Positions 15,393 to 24,599 of a stretch of DNA of 27,138 bases are shown here, piece by piece. Both the position numbers and the translations under genes were made by a program. A model generated the notes under the pieces. That model was not told where the DNA came from. It did not search any database and was given only the letters and a program-made list of their open reading frames with translations. Within the stretch, counting starts at the first letter, position 1. Every line of letters begins with the position of its first letter. This DNA comes from CAZAEL01 sp964484135 (GTDB lineage Bacteria > Elusimicrobiota > Elusimicrobia > FEN-1173). The DNA lies in assembly GCA_964484135.1 (NCBI GenBank), contig CAZAEL010000033.1:1-27138 (forward strand). The letters are read 5' to 3'.

Positions 15393-17536
15393 CTTCCTTT
15401 TTCGCTCAAACGGCGGCGCGCCTCGGGCAAATGGCGCAGGGCGCCCGCATGCCCAGGGTTCAACTGCAGGGTTTTTTCAAAAGCCGCCACCACCCGGGCC
15501 CAATCCCCCCTTTGCCAATGGGCCGCGCCGCTGTTGTACCAGGCCTCCGCGTACGAAGGATCGTCCCTGATCGCCCGCTCGTAGCAGGACAGCGCCTCGT
15601 CCCACCGCCCCTGGTCCCCGCACAGCACGCCCAGGTTGTTCCAAGCCAAGGGCTGGGGGCCGGGCCGTTCCAGGAGCCGGCGGTACAACGCTTCCGCCTC
15701 CGCAGGCCGTCCCTCCCGCTGGTGCCACACCGCCAGGTTCAGCCTCCAGGGCGGGCCTCCCGCGACCTCGCAAAGGGCCAAAAACCTTTGGGCCGCGCCG
15801 GCCTGCCCCAGGGCCAGCGCGTATTCGCCCAGGAGCCGGCCCGTGGAGGAGATCAAATGGCGGTCCCGCGCGCCCCACGGCCGGGGAGGGAGCCGCCAGG
15901 CCAAAACGTCCCAATAGGGGAAGCGCGTGCGCGGCGAAAAATCGCCGCGGGCCCGGGCCTCGTACAGCAGGCCCGCGGCGCGGCGGGGCAAATCCAGTTG
16001 GGACAGGTCCACGGTGGCGTAGAAAAAGGGCCGGTCCGTGGCGGAGAGCAGCGCGCCCTCCACCTGTCGCCGCCGCGCCAGCCGGGGTTTCCCCCAGACG
16101 CCGTAATAGTCCGGGCCGTACCGGCTCACGGTCACGCCCGCGTTGGCGTCCGTGAAGTCCGCGTCCGGGCGGCGCTTTTCCACCGACAACAGGTAGCAGA
16201 GGGAGAACTCCGTTTCATCCGCCCGGTCCGCGAAAAGATGGGCCGAGGGCGGCAGGTTCCGCAGGACGTTCCGTCCGTGGTCGCCGGTCAAAAAATCGTC
16301 GCGAAACCCCGGATGCGACCAGTCGCCTCCCCGCACCGCGACCGCCAGAAGCCCCAACAAACAGACGGCCGCGGTTTTTTTCCACAGGGCCGTCTCCGAC
16401 CAAAGGGACAAAAAACCTTTCAAAGGAAAATACAAAAACAGCAGGAGAGGCAAAAGCAGGAAACGTTCCAAGACCTCGGCGGTCCGGGGCGAGGGCGTCA
16501 CATTGGCCCAGAACAGGAACAACGGGCCGGAAAAAACCGCCGCCGCCAGGTAAAAAAGCGTCCGCCGCCGGTCTTGGACCAGGCCGCCCCACAGTCCCAA
16601 CGCGGCCAGGGCCGTTCCCGCCCATCCGACGTTTTCCAAAACCTTCTCCGCGAAAAAACCCAGGTGGCGGCCCAACCCCGCCCAGGTATGGGGCGAGGGC
16701 GCGCCCTGGGCCAGTTGCAGGGTGCCGTACCGGGCCCGGGACACCACCTCCCGGAAACGGCCCAGGGTCTCGGGGTTTTCCCAGTCCAGCAAAGGGTCGG
16801 CCCGGGAGCGGATGTACAGGAAAATATAGACGGACAGCCCGGCCAACAACAGCGCGGCTCCGGCCGCCGACAAACGGACCAGGGCCCGGCTCCCCTTTTC
16901 GTCCGCGGAGGTCCTTTTCAAAAGCGGCCACGCCGCCAAGACCGCCGCCGGCCCCAGGAGCAGAAGGGTCTGCTGGTTCCCCAGGCCCAGGCCGAACAGG
17001 AACGCGGCCAACAACAAACGCCGCGCGCCGGCGACCCCTGCCGCCTCCTGCCTCAGAAGGGGCTCCAAAACCGAAGCCAGCCCGGCCGCGAACAAAAGGT
17101 TCAAGCCGAACACCTCCGTGGAGGCGGACAATTTTTGAAAGAGGGGCCCCAGCCCGGCCAGGACCAGGAGGAACGCGCTCCCCAAAACAGGGCGGGCCGC
17201 CCAGACGCGGGCCAGAAGGGCCAGGGCCGCGGCCGCGCAGAACCCGGAAAACAGGTTCATGCGGAAGGCCGGGTTTCCCCAGGGCACCAGGATCGAAAAA
17301 ACTTTTCCCGCCAGGACGAACACGGGATAACCCGGGGAATGGGCCACGCCCAGCACCTGGGCGGCCGCGGCCAGCTCCGCGGAGTCGCCGGGCATGAGGT
17401 GGGGCGCGGCCGCGCGCAGGTACCGCGCCCACAACAACAGGAAGACGGCGGCGGGGACGAGCGCGGGAACGGCGGCGCGAAAAACATTTCCGCGGGCGGC
17501 GTTTCCCGTCTCCCCCCCCTCCCGCTTCCGCGTCAT
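15389..17536 (-). CDS. DUF2723/TMEM260-like glycosyltransferase with TPR tail (copy B)
   Basis: This 715-residue member is the middle of three tandem paralogues. After a short basic N-terminus and the first membrane helix comes the acidic motif D51-S-A-E-L55, with Ala in place of the usual Gly. GVAHSPGYPVFVLAG (63-77) follows, then FRMNLFSGF. Multiple membrane helices continue to about residue 400. The last ~200 residues hold TPRs (for example CYERAIRDDPSYAEAWYNSGAAHW). Function is inferred as in the TMEM260 family: transfer of a sugar from a polyprenyl carrier to protein. I chose ATG 17536, which overlaps the preceding stop as ATGA and has GGAGG seven bases upstream; an upstream in-frame ATG at 17554 is worse placed. 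Codon use fits the operon. Confidence 0.85.
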   Translation of the reverse strand: MTRKREGGETGNAARGNVFRAAVPALVPAAVFLLLWARYLRAAAPHLMPGDSAELAAAAQVLGVAHSPGYPVFVLAGKVFSILVPWGNPAFRMNLFSGFCAAAALALLARVWAARPVLGSAFLLVLAGLGPLFQKLSASTEVFGLNLLFAAGLASVLEPLLRQEAAGVAGARRLLLAAFLFGLGLGNQQTLLLLGPAAVLAAWPLLKRTSADEKGSRALVRLSAAGAALLLAGLSVYIFLYIRSRADPLLDWENPETLGRFREVVSRARYGTLQLAQGAPSPHTWAGLGRHLGFFAEKVLENVGWAGTALAALGLWGGLVQDRRRTLFYLAAAVFSGPLFLFWANVTPSPRTAEVLERFLLLPLLLFLYFPLKGFLSLWSETALWKKTAAVCLLGLLAVAVRGGDWSHPGFRDDFLTGDHGRNVLRNLPPSAHLFADRADETEFSLCYLLSVEKRRPDADFTDANAGVTVSRYGPDYYGVWGKPRLARRRQVEGALLSATDRPFFYATVDLSQLDLPRRAAGLLYEARARGDFSPRTRFPYWDVLAWRLPPRPWGARDRHLISSTGRLLGEYALALGQAGAAQRFLALCEVAGGPPWRLNLAVWHQREGRPAEAEALYRRLLERPGPQPLAWNNLGVLCGDQGRWDEALSCYERAIRDDPSYAEAWYNSGAAHWQRGDWARVVAAFEKTLQLNPGHAGALRHLPEARRRLSEKGR

Positions 17537-19593
17537 CGAGCCGCCTCCATCCATCTTTGCTTCGCCACGGGCAGATAGCGCCGGGCGCCCTCATGGGCCG
17601 GGTCCGCGCGCAGCACCCGCTCCAGCAAAGGGACCACCTGCGCCCATTCCCCCCGCCGCCAACGCACCACCGCCAGGTTGTACAGGGAATTGACGTGCCC
17701 GGGGTCCACGCGCAGGGCCCGTTCATACCAGGAAACGGCCTGGTCCATGTCCCCCCGCCGCTCCCACAACACGCCCAAATTGCTCATCACGTCCGGCCGC
17801 TCCGGCGCGAGGGAAAGACATTCCTTGTACAGCGCGTCGGCCAGGTCCCAATCCCCCGCCTGCAAACGTTCGAAGCCCCATTCCAAACATTGCTGGACCA
17901 GGTTGGACCGCAGCCACGGCACGTCCGCGCCGAAGGCGCGGGCCCGTTTCAGGAAAACCAGGGCCGCGCCGCGCCGACCGTCCTGCCACAGGGCGCGGGC
18001 GCGCATCAGCGGAAAGTAGGGCGCCAGGGCCCGGGTGCGGTAATCCCGGCTGGCGACGGGGTACAGGGCGCGGAACGCGTACATGTCCCACAAAAAAGAA
18101 CCCGCGCGCGCCCCGGCCTGGTACAGAAACCCTCTCTGGGACAGGACCTCCCCCAAAAGGATTTTGTCGTTCATGGTGGAGTAAAAAAGCGGGCCTTGCC
18201 CCAGCCAGGCCCTTTCCACCCGCTGGCGGCGTTCCTCCTTGGCCTGCTTGTTCAAGGAGCGAAAATCCGCGCCGTACGGGCCGCGGAAGATGAGCCCGCC
18301 GCGGTCAAACAGCGCCAGGTCCTCCCTTTGCCGCCGCACGTACCGCTGGAACGCCAGGGTGTAAAAGGTGTCGTCGCCTCCGTCCATGAACAGCGCGGCC
18401 CGGGGCGGCAAGGTCCGCAAGACGCCGCGGCTATAGTCCGCGGCCAGGAAATCCTGCCGCAAAGGGAAGGCCCGCCCCGCCCGCGCCAGAAGGAAAAGCG
18501 GCAGGGCGAACAAAACGAAGGCCCAGGCCCCGGCCCGGTCCCGCGCCCCGTCCCAAGCCCGGGCGCAGAGCGCCGCGGTCAGGACCACGGGCAGGATCAG
18601 GAACCTCTCCAGCACCCCGTCCGACTGGGCGTCAAAGGGCATGTTGCCCAGCCACAGAAAAAAGGGCCCGGAGAAGAACCACAACAGGACGAAACCCGCG
18701 GCCAGCCGCCGGTCTTGCCGCCAAAAGAGCGCCAGCCCTCCCAGGAGGAGAAGCGCGCCGGGCCAGGTCACCTGATGGAGATGCCCGGCCACATACCGGC
18801 GGACCTGGCGCGCGGTGTTGGAGAAGGTCCGGGGCGGCTGTTCGCCCAGGGACAGGGAAAAGCTCCCGTAGTCCTTGCGCAAAAAGGTCCGGGTCAGGCC
18901 GGAAACCGTCTCCGGGTTGCCCCAATCCAGGGGCGGCTCCTGTCTGGACCGAAGCGGCAAAAAGCCGTACACGGACAGGCCCGCGACGAAAAACAAAAGG
19001 GCGAAGAACAGGACGCGCGCCGGGGGCAAACCCCGGCCCGTTGACCGCCGCCAGAGGAGCAGGCCGCCGGGAAACATCAGGACCAGGGTGTGGTGGTTGC
19101 CCAGGCCCAGGCCCGCCAAAAAGCCCGCCAAACAAAGGGCGCGCGGGCCGCCGGACAGCCCGGCCAAAAGCAGGGCCAGGGCCAGCGCCGCGTTCAGGGT
19201 GAAGACCTCCGTGACCAGGCTGTTGTGGAAAAGGGCCGGGGCCCCGGCCAGCAGGGCCGCGCCGAAAAAAGCCGCGGGCCGGGACATCCCCAACCCGCGG
19301 GCCAGGGCGTAAACCAGAGAAAGGCAGGCCAGGCCCAGGAAGGCGGAAAAGAAGTTGAGGCGGAGCCCCGCGTCGGCCCAGGGCGTCGCCTCCTGGAACA
19401 GGCGGCCCAGCAGGGCGAACAGGGGATAGCTGGGCGCGTGGGGCAGGGACAGGGTGGCGGCCGCGGCGATGAGCTCCCCCGAATCCCCCACGGTCACGGA
19501 GGGGGCCGCGTTGCGAACATAAAAAGCCCACAGCCCCAAGAACCCCAGAGACAGGGCAAGCGCGGAAAAAAAGCCGTTGCGGTCCCGCATCAT
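17533..19593 (-). CDS. DUF2723/TMEM260-like glycosyltransferase with TPR tail (copy A)
   Basis: This 686-residue protein is the first of the three DUF2723 paralogues. It shows D37-S-G-E-L41 after the first membrane helix. The following motif is altered to LPHAPSYPLFALLGR (50-64) instead of the usual HPPGYPL, and LRLNFFSAF follows. About ten membrane helices and a TPR tail (WYERALRVDPGHVNSLYNLAVVRW) complete it. Two adjacent ATGs (19593 and 19590) are possible. The first overlaps the preceding stop, while the second is better spaced (six bases) from the GGAGG in the leader. Role as for the family: probable sugar transfer from a lipid carrier to protein outside the inner membrane. The changed PGYP motif may mean a different donor or acceptor. 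Confidence 0.84.
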   Translation of the reverse strand: MMRDRNGFFSALALSLGFLGLWAFYVRNAAPSVTVGDSGELIAAAATLSLPHAPSYPLFALLGRLFQEATPWADAGLRLNFFSAFLGLACLSLVYALARGLGMSRPAAFFGAALLAGAPALFHNSLVTEVFTLNAALALALLLAGLSGGPRALCLAGFLAGLGLGNHHTLVLMFPGGLLLWRRSTGRGLPPARVLFFALLFFVAGLSVYGFLPLRSRQEPPLDWGNPETVSGLTRTFLRKDYGSFSLSLGEQPPRTFSNTARQVRRYVAGHLHQVTWPGALLLLGGLALFWRQDRRLAAGFVLLWFFSGPFFLWLGNMPFDAQSDGVLERFLILPVVLTAALCARAWDGARDRAGAWAFVLFALPLFLLARAGRAFPLRQDFLAADYSRGVLRTLPPRAALFMDGGDDTFYTLAFQRYVRRQREDLALFDRGGLIFRGPYGADFRSLNKQAKEERRQRVERAWLGQGPLFYSTMNDKILLGEVLSQRGFLYQAGARAGSFLWDMYAFRALYPVASRDYRTRALAPYFPLMRARALWQDGRRGAALVFLKRARAFGADVPWLRSNLVQQCLEWGFERLQAGDWDLADALYKECLSLAPERPDVMSNLGVLWERRGDMDQAVSWYERALRVDPGHVNSLYNLAVVRWRRGEWAQVVPLLERVLRADPAHEGARRYLPVAKQRWMEAAR
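17544..17548 (-). promoter_or_regulatory. Strong ribosome binding site of DUF2723 copy B
   Basis: GGAGG on the minus strand with a seven-base gap to ATG 17536. It fixes the start of copy B and lies within the last codons of copy A. Confidence 0.75.
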
Positions 19594-21800
19594 ACCCCTC
19601 CCCACCGCCGCCGGGCGAACCATTCCCCCATCAACAGGGAGACCAGGAGCGCCAGCATCCAAGGCGAGTTCCAAAACCCTTCCCTCCGCTCATAGGTCCA
19701 GCCCACGGACTTGAGGCGCTCCTCCAGCCAATCGGCGGAAAAATCCTCCAGGGCCACGAACTCCCCGCCCGTGGCCTCGGCCAAGCGCCGCAAAAAAGGG
19801 AAGTCCGTGCGCGTGTCCCGGTTTTCGTCCCACTCCTGCCCCACCTGCAGGGTCCCCTCGTCCTGGCCCAATTTTTTCTGCCTGTGAAAGGCCTGGACCA
19901 GGACCCGGTACCGTCCCGGCTCCTCCAGGGGAACGGACTCCGCGTATTCCCCCTCGCCCAGGGACCGCAGGACCTTGTGCCGCCGCTCGCCGTCCGGCCC
20001 CCACACCACGGCCTCCACCTGGGCGGAGGACAGGGGCCGGTGGTTCTCGTCCCGCACCGAGGCCTCCAGGAGCGCCTCGGTGCCTGCGGGCGACGCCTCC
20101 TGGGGCAGGGACAGACGCACCAGGCCCATGTCCTCCGAGGCGCTCAGCCACGCCAAAAAATTGTTCCAGAATTTCTGGTAGGTCCAGGGGCCGTGTCCGC
20201 GACCGGCCTCGCCCAGGGCCCACCGCCAGGAAGACAGAGACGCGAAGGACGCCACCCGGCCCCGCCCCCGTTTCCAAACGGCCAAAACGGGAAAGGCCCC
20301 TTCCGGCGCGCGGCAGCCGGCCAGCACCAGGGCCCCGGGCCGGGCCGCGCCCGCGAAAACCCCGCCGCCCTCCAGCTCCGGCAGACGGCCCCACACCTCC
20401 CGGGACGCCTCCTCCCCCTCGGCCAGGGCCATGACCGGGTGGCCGGGCTCCCGCGCCTCCAGCGCGAACCGGCGGGGACCGTTCGCAAGCGGCGCGTCCA
20501 GGCGCAGAGGCAGAATGTCCTCCACCGCGCTGCCCCGGTACGGGCTCTGGGGGCCCAGCAGGGCCTCGTCCCCCATCATCAAGAGCCCCCCGCCCCTTTC
20601 CACGTATTCCCGCAGGGGGGCGAGGCCGGAGGCCGGAACCCCGAAGGTGGAAAAGCCGAACTGCTCCAAAACGATGACGTCGAAGGACCGAAGCTGGCCG
20701 AACAGCACGTCCGGTCCGGGAAAGGGGATCAGGGCCAGTTCCTGGTCCGGCACCGCCACCACGTCCTCCGGGTCTCTCAGAATGACGAAGGACACCAGCT
20801 CCACCGACGGGTTGTTTTTCAGCTGGTGCCGCAAAAAAGCGTAATGGGGGCCGGGCCGGCCGCTGATGTACAGGACCCGGATGCGGCTGCGGGACACCTC
20901 CAGGGCGAAGGCCCGTCGGTTGTTCCGGGTGTTGGACTCCCCCGCGTACCCGGGCACCACCGCCTCATAGGCCTGCCGCCCCACCGTGGACGGAAAAAAG
21001 GAGAGCGTGGCCTCGGCCGCGTTCGCCGTGGAAAATTCCACGGTCTTGGCGGCCACGGCCCGCCCTTCCTGCAGGACCTTCACCAGGGTCTTGGTCAGGG
21101 CGAGCCGCTGTTTTTCCACCCGCACCGTCACCTCCACCTCCGTGTCCTTGAAGGCGAAATGGGGGGCCCGCACCGAATCCAGGACCAGGTCCGGCGCGGT
21201 CTCGTCCCGCCCCACGCCCACGGCGTACAGCGGCACGCCCAGGCGCGCCAGGCGGGGCACCGGGTCGCGGCCCCCGCCTTTCCGGCCGTCGGACAGGACC
21301 ACCACCGCGCGCGTCTGGGGATTTTGCCGGTGCACGTCCTCCAATCGCGACAGATCGGACACCGCGCCCCGGGGCGTCGCCGCGATGAGCTCCTCCCAGG
21401 ACACGGCCCGGGCGCTCTTGTCCAGGCGGTAATAGACCGGCGAAAAATCCTCCTCCAGCCATTCCCGGTGGCGGGACAGCCGGGCCAGGGCCGCGTCCCA
21501 GCGCCTTTCCCGGCCTTCCGCGCCCGCGTCCGCCACGGCCATGCTCTCGGACCCGTCCAGGACCACGGCCAGGGGGACGTTTTCCAGGCGGACGCGGCGC
21601 TGCCACACGGGCTGAAAGAAAATCACGGTCAAGAGCGCCAGGGAGCCCAGCCGGAAAAGGATCATCCCCGCGCGCCGCCGCGCCGGCCCGCCCCGCCGCC
21701 AGGTCAGGAACGCGGAAACCGCGAAGACCCCCAGGAAACAGAGCAGCAGGATCCTGTCCCAGGGCTCCAGGGCGCGCGGCTGGAGGAAGAAGTCCGTCAT
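19590..21800 (-). CDS. Membrane VWA / class I glutamine amidotransferase-like protein
   Basis: This 736-residue protein begins with two membrane helices (about 16-33 and 46-64). A von Willebrand A-like domain follows, whose metal-site motif is D82-G-S84-E-S86-M, with VVVLSDGRKGG near 166-176. After a beta-rich linker, a class I GATase-like fold begins around residue 305 (IRVLYISGRPGPHY, then FDVIVLEQFG and VERGGGLLMMGDEALLG). The last ~25 residues form a third membrane helix. Such architecture is usual beside BatA, DUF58 and DUF4159 genes. The GATase-like domain has no evident catalytic Cys-His pair and is likely a binding module. Start ATG 21800 overlaps the DUF4159 stop (ATGA) without a clear ribosome binding site, suggesting coupling. 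The bulk of the protein should be extracytoplasmic. Confidence 0.83.
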   Translation of the reverse strand: MTDFFLQPRALEPWDRILLLCFLGVFAVSAFLTWRRGGPARRRAGMILFRLGSLALLTVIFFQPVWQRRVRLENVPLAVVLDGSESMAVADAGAEGRERRWDAALARLSRHREWLEEDFSPVYYRLDKSARAVSWEELIAATPRGAVSDLSRLEDVHRQNPQTRAVVVLSDGRKGGGRDPVPRLARLGVPLYAVGVGRDETAPDLVLDSVRAPHFAFKDTEVEVTVRVEKQRLALTKTLVKVLQEGRAVAAKTVEFSTANAAEATLSFFPSTVGRQAYEAVVPGYAGESNTRNNRRAFALEVSRSRIRVLYISGRPGPHYAFLRHQLKNNPSVELVSFVILRDPEDVVAVPDQELALIPFPGPDVLFGQLRSFDVIVLEQFGFSTFGVPASGLAPLREYVERGGGLLMMGDEALLGPQSPYRGSAVEDILPLRLDAPLANGPRRFALEAREPGHPVMALAEGEEASREVWGRLPELEGGGVFAGAARPGALVLAGCRAPEGAFPVLAVWKRGRGRVASFASLSSWRWALGEAGRGHGPWTYQKFWNNFLAWLSASEDMGLVRLSLPQEASPAGTEALLEASVRDENHRPLSSAQVEAVVWGPDGERRHKVLRSLGEGEYAESVPLEEPGRYRVLVQAFHRQKKLGQDEGTLQVGQEWDENRDTRTDFPFLRRLAEATGGEFVALEDFSADWLEERLKSVGWTYERREGFWNSPWMLALLVSLLMGEWFARRRWGGV

Positions 21801-22543
21801 GGGGACGTCAGCTTCCGTTCCAAAAAGGGCTGGTGCACGGCGTCGGTCTTGTACGTGCCCGTCAGGCTGAACATGACCAGGTTCACCAGGAGCTTCACGG
21901 CCGTGGCCCGCTGGACGTCGCCGCCGGGCTCGCAGGCGAACAGATAATTCCCCAGGTTGTCCCGGGCCCAGGCCCCGTGCAAATCATTGGCGCAGTACAC
22001 CGCGGCCACCCGGCCCTGCACCCGGAAGCCCCGCAGGACCGGGTCCGTGAGCCGGCGGCCCGACGCCCCGTGCAGGAGAAAAAAAGAACGGAAGACCACG
22101 TGGTCCGCGGGCAGGGCCTCCCAGGAGGAACCGGGGAAGAGCGTTTCCACCAGGCCCCGGGCGGCGCGGCCGAAGGGGCCGTTGCGCTCCGCCTCGGTGT
22201 CGTCGATCAGGAGGAAGCCCCCGCCGTCCAGGTACGCCTTGAGCTTCTGGGCCTCGGCGTCGGAAAACGCCGCCGCGCCGCGCCCGGCCAGGACCAGGAA
22301 GGGCGACTCGAAGAGGCGCGGGTCGTCCAGGGACAGGACGCGCCGTTCCGGCCAGGGCTGGACGCTGGTGGTCTGCCGCAAGTACGCGGACAGCCCGTCC
22401 CACACGCCCGGGTACGGGTCCCATTCCCCGCTGTGGCGGAGCTGGGCGTACACGAAGCGGTTCTGCGGCGACTCCTCGGCCCAAAGGGCCGGATACGGGC
22501 CGGCCACCAAGGCGAGAACGAGGATGCTCCTGAAGCACCTCAT
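21797..22543 (-). CDS. Exported DUF4159 protein
   Basis: This 248-residue protein has an N-terminal signal peptide (MRCFRSILVLALVAGPYPALWA). A DUF4159 domain follows, recognisable from FVYAQLRHSGEWDPYP near its start, the central LKAYLDGGGFLLIDD, and the terminal LLVNLVMFSLTGTYKTDAVH. The fold resembles a ThuA/GATase-like domain. The start is ATG 22543, overlapping the BatA-like stop as ATGA; a longer frame reading into the upstream gene has no signal peptide at its N-terminus and is rejected. Family function is unknown, but DUF4159 genes recur with MoxR, DUF58 and VWA genes, as here. Predicted to be periplasmic. Confidence 0.87.
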   Translation of the reverse strand: MRCFRSILVLALVAGPYPALWAEESPQNRFVYAQLRHSGEWDPYPGVWDGLSAYLRQTTSVQPWPERRVLSLDDPRLFESPFLVLAGRGAAAFSDAEAQKLKAYLDGGGFLLIDDTEAERNGPFGRAARGLVETLFPGSSWEALPADHVVFRSFFLLHGASGRRLTDPVLRGFRVQGRVAAVYCANDLHGAWARDNLGNYLFACEPGGDVQRATAVKLLVNLVMFSLTGTYKTDAVHQPFLERKLTSP

Positions 22544-24594
22544 GCCTTCTTGGACGCCCGGAAAAGCGCGAGCAGGGATTCCAGGGAAAACAGCAGGAGC
22601 GCGGCCGCGGCCAGGGACGGGGTGACGTCCTTGCCCCGGACCCGCTCCCGGAACCTCTCCACGACCGATTCGGACGGGGACACCCACAGCACGTCCCGCG
22701 CCGGCACCAGGGACTCCGCCTCCTCGCGGGAGACCCGCGCCAGGTCTCCCTCTCCCGCGTCAACGTCCAGGTTCACCGCGAAACCGGCCACCGGCGCGCC
22801 GTCCGCCGTCTGCACGCGGTACACGCCGGGCCTGTCGGTTTTTTCGTACAGCCAGCGGCCGTCCCGCGCGGCCAGGGCGTCCACGGTCCCGTCCGGTCGG
22901 CGCACGGCCAGCTCGCCCCTGGGGTCTTCCAGCGCCCCTTCCGCGGGCTCGTCCACCCGCCGTTCCTGGGACGCGGAAGGGTCCCGCTGTCCGGCCAAAA
23001 ACAGGAGCACCTCCCGGCAAAGCACGGGAAAAGCCGGTTTGGACGGCAGGTTGGTCCAATCGCTGTCCAGCGTGGTGGCGAGCACGGCCACGGGCCCGCC
23101 CAGGGCGCGCCCCACGGCCAGGACCGGGCGGCCCGTGTCCGCGGTCTCAAGGAGCACCCGGCCGCCCGGCGCCGGCTCAAAACCCAGCACGCGCTGGACG
23201 CGGGTCTTGTCCCATTCAAACCCCTCCCCCTCGGACAGGGCGCGGCCCAGCAGGTGCTCCCTGGCGCCGGCCGCGGGCCGCAGGGACGCGGCGCGGGCCT
23301 CCGGGCCCGTCCAGCGGCCCGGCAGGAAAGCGGCCAGGGGCCCCGACGTTTCCACCTGGTCCCCGGCCGTGACCCACAGGCCCCCGCCCTTTTTCAGGTG
23401 CGCCCGCAGGCGGGACAGCGCCTCCTCCGGCAGCTTCCCCGCGTTCATGAGCAGGACCACGTCCCAGGCGGACAGGTCCTCCCGCGCCAGGTCCTCCGCG
23501 GTCACGGTGCGGACGCGGCGGCCCCGGCGGGACAGCCCGTCCAGCACGGACGACACATAGTACGCCTCGTCCCGGACCGGCGTGAGGCTCGGCGCCCCGT
23601 TCACGGCCAGGACGGCGAAGTCCCGGGAGCGCGGCGCCGCAAAATAGAAATGGTCGTCCACGGCCAAGGCGTCGGCCTCCAGCGCGATCTCCCCCCACCC
23701 GCCGCCGCGGCCCGCGGAACGAAACACGGCCTGCGACTCCGCGGCGTCCACGGCGACCCGCCCCTGGGCCGCGGGCCGTCCGTCCAGGAACACCTGCCAG
23801 GGCCGGTCCCCCGCGCCCCCGCCCCAGGCCCGCACGCCGAAAACGCCCTCCAGATGGTCCGACAGGCCGGGGGATTTGAGGCGGGTCCAGGCCACCCCCG
23901 CGTTGGGCTGGGCCGGGCCCGCCTCGAACAGCAGGAGTTGGGCCTGGGCGTCCCAGGCGGCGAGGCCGTCCTTCCCGAAACGCCAGCCGTTCTCCGCCAG
24001 GTCCGAAAACACCAGGACGACTTTCTGGTTCTCCGCGTCCTCGGCCAGCAGGCGGGAGGCCAGGTCCAGGGCGGGCAGGACGCGGGTGGGGCGGGCCGTG
24101 GCCGACAGCTCCTCCAGCGCCTGGCGGACTTTCTGCACGTCGTCCGTGGGCGGCAGGGACAGCTCCACCCGGTTGGAAAAAGCCACCAGGCCGAACCTGT
24201 CCCGCGGCCCGGCGCCCTCCAGGAAAAGCCGGGCCTGCTCCCGGGCCCGGTCCAGGGCCGAGACCCCGGCGTGGCGCGCCTCCATGGAATAGGACACGTC
24301 CATGAGCAGCACCGCGGTGACGCCGTCCGTCTGGGCCGCGGCGCCGGCCCCGTGGAACCGGGGCCGCGAAAAGAGCAGGACCAGCGCGGCCAGCAAACAG
24401 CTCCGCATCAGCAGGAGCAGGATGTTTTTCAGGCGGGACCGGGACAGCCGGGACGCCGCGGCCTGGCGCAGGAGCTCCAGGGAACTGAAGGCCAGGGGGC
24501 GGGGCCTGGGCCGCGTGAGCCAATGGATCAGCACCGGGCCCGCAACCAGCGGCAACCCCCAGAGAAACGCGGGATAAAGGAAGGAAAACTCCAC
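22540..24594 (-). CDS. BatA-type VWA membrane protein
   Basis: This 684-residue protein opens with the aerotolerance-regulator (BatA) N-terminal region: FLYPAFLWGLPLVAGPVLIHWL, then PLAFSSLELL and a second helix around 58-76. A VWA domain with the complete MIDAS start D99-V-S101-Y-S103 follows. The middle holds a GATase-like fold (DVVLLMNAGKLPEEAL and KKGGGLWVTAGD), and a last membrane helix lies near the C-terminus (AAAALLLFSLESLLALF). Bat proteins act with MoxR ATPases at the inner membrane in assembly or stress functions that are not well defined. The start is GTG at 24594, five bases after the DUF58 stop. The gene order MoxR-DUF58-BatA is a standard association. Confidence 0.88.
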   Translation of the reverse strand: MEFSFLYPAFLWGLPLVAGPVLIHWLTRPRPRPLAFSSLELLRQAAASRLSRSRLKNILLLLMRSCLLAALVLLFSRPRFHGAGAAAQTDGVTAVLLMDVSYSMEARHAGVSALDRAREQARLFLEGAGPRDRFGLVAFSNRVELSLPPTDDVQKVRQALEELSATARPTRVLPALDLASRLLAEDAENQKVVLVFSDLAENGWRFGKDGLAAWDAQAQLLLFEAGPAQPNAGVAWTRLKSPGLSDHLEGVFGVRAWGGGAGDRPWQVFLDGRPAAQGRVAVDAAESQAVFRSAGRGGGWGEIALEADALAVDDHFYFAAPRSRDFAVLAVNGAPSLTPVRDEAYYVSSVLDGLSRRGRRVRTVTAEDLAREDLSAWDVVLLMNAGKLPEEALSRLRAHLKKGGGLWVTAGDQVETSGPLAAFLPGRWTGPEARAASLRPAAGAREHLLGRALSEGEGFEWDKTRVQRVLGFEPAPGGRVLLETADTGRPVLAVGRALGGPVAVLATTLDSDWTNLPSKPAFPVLCREVLLFLAGQRDPSASQERRVDEPAEGALEDPRGELAVRRPDGTVDALAARDGRWLYEKTDRPGVYRVQTADGAPVAGFAVNLDVDAGEGDLARVSREEAESLVPARDVLWVSPSESVVERFRERVRGKDVTPSLAAAALLLFSLESLLALFRASKKA

Positions 24595-24599
24595 GGCGG

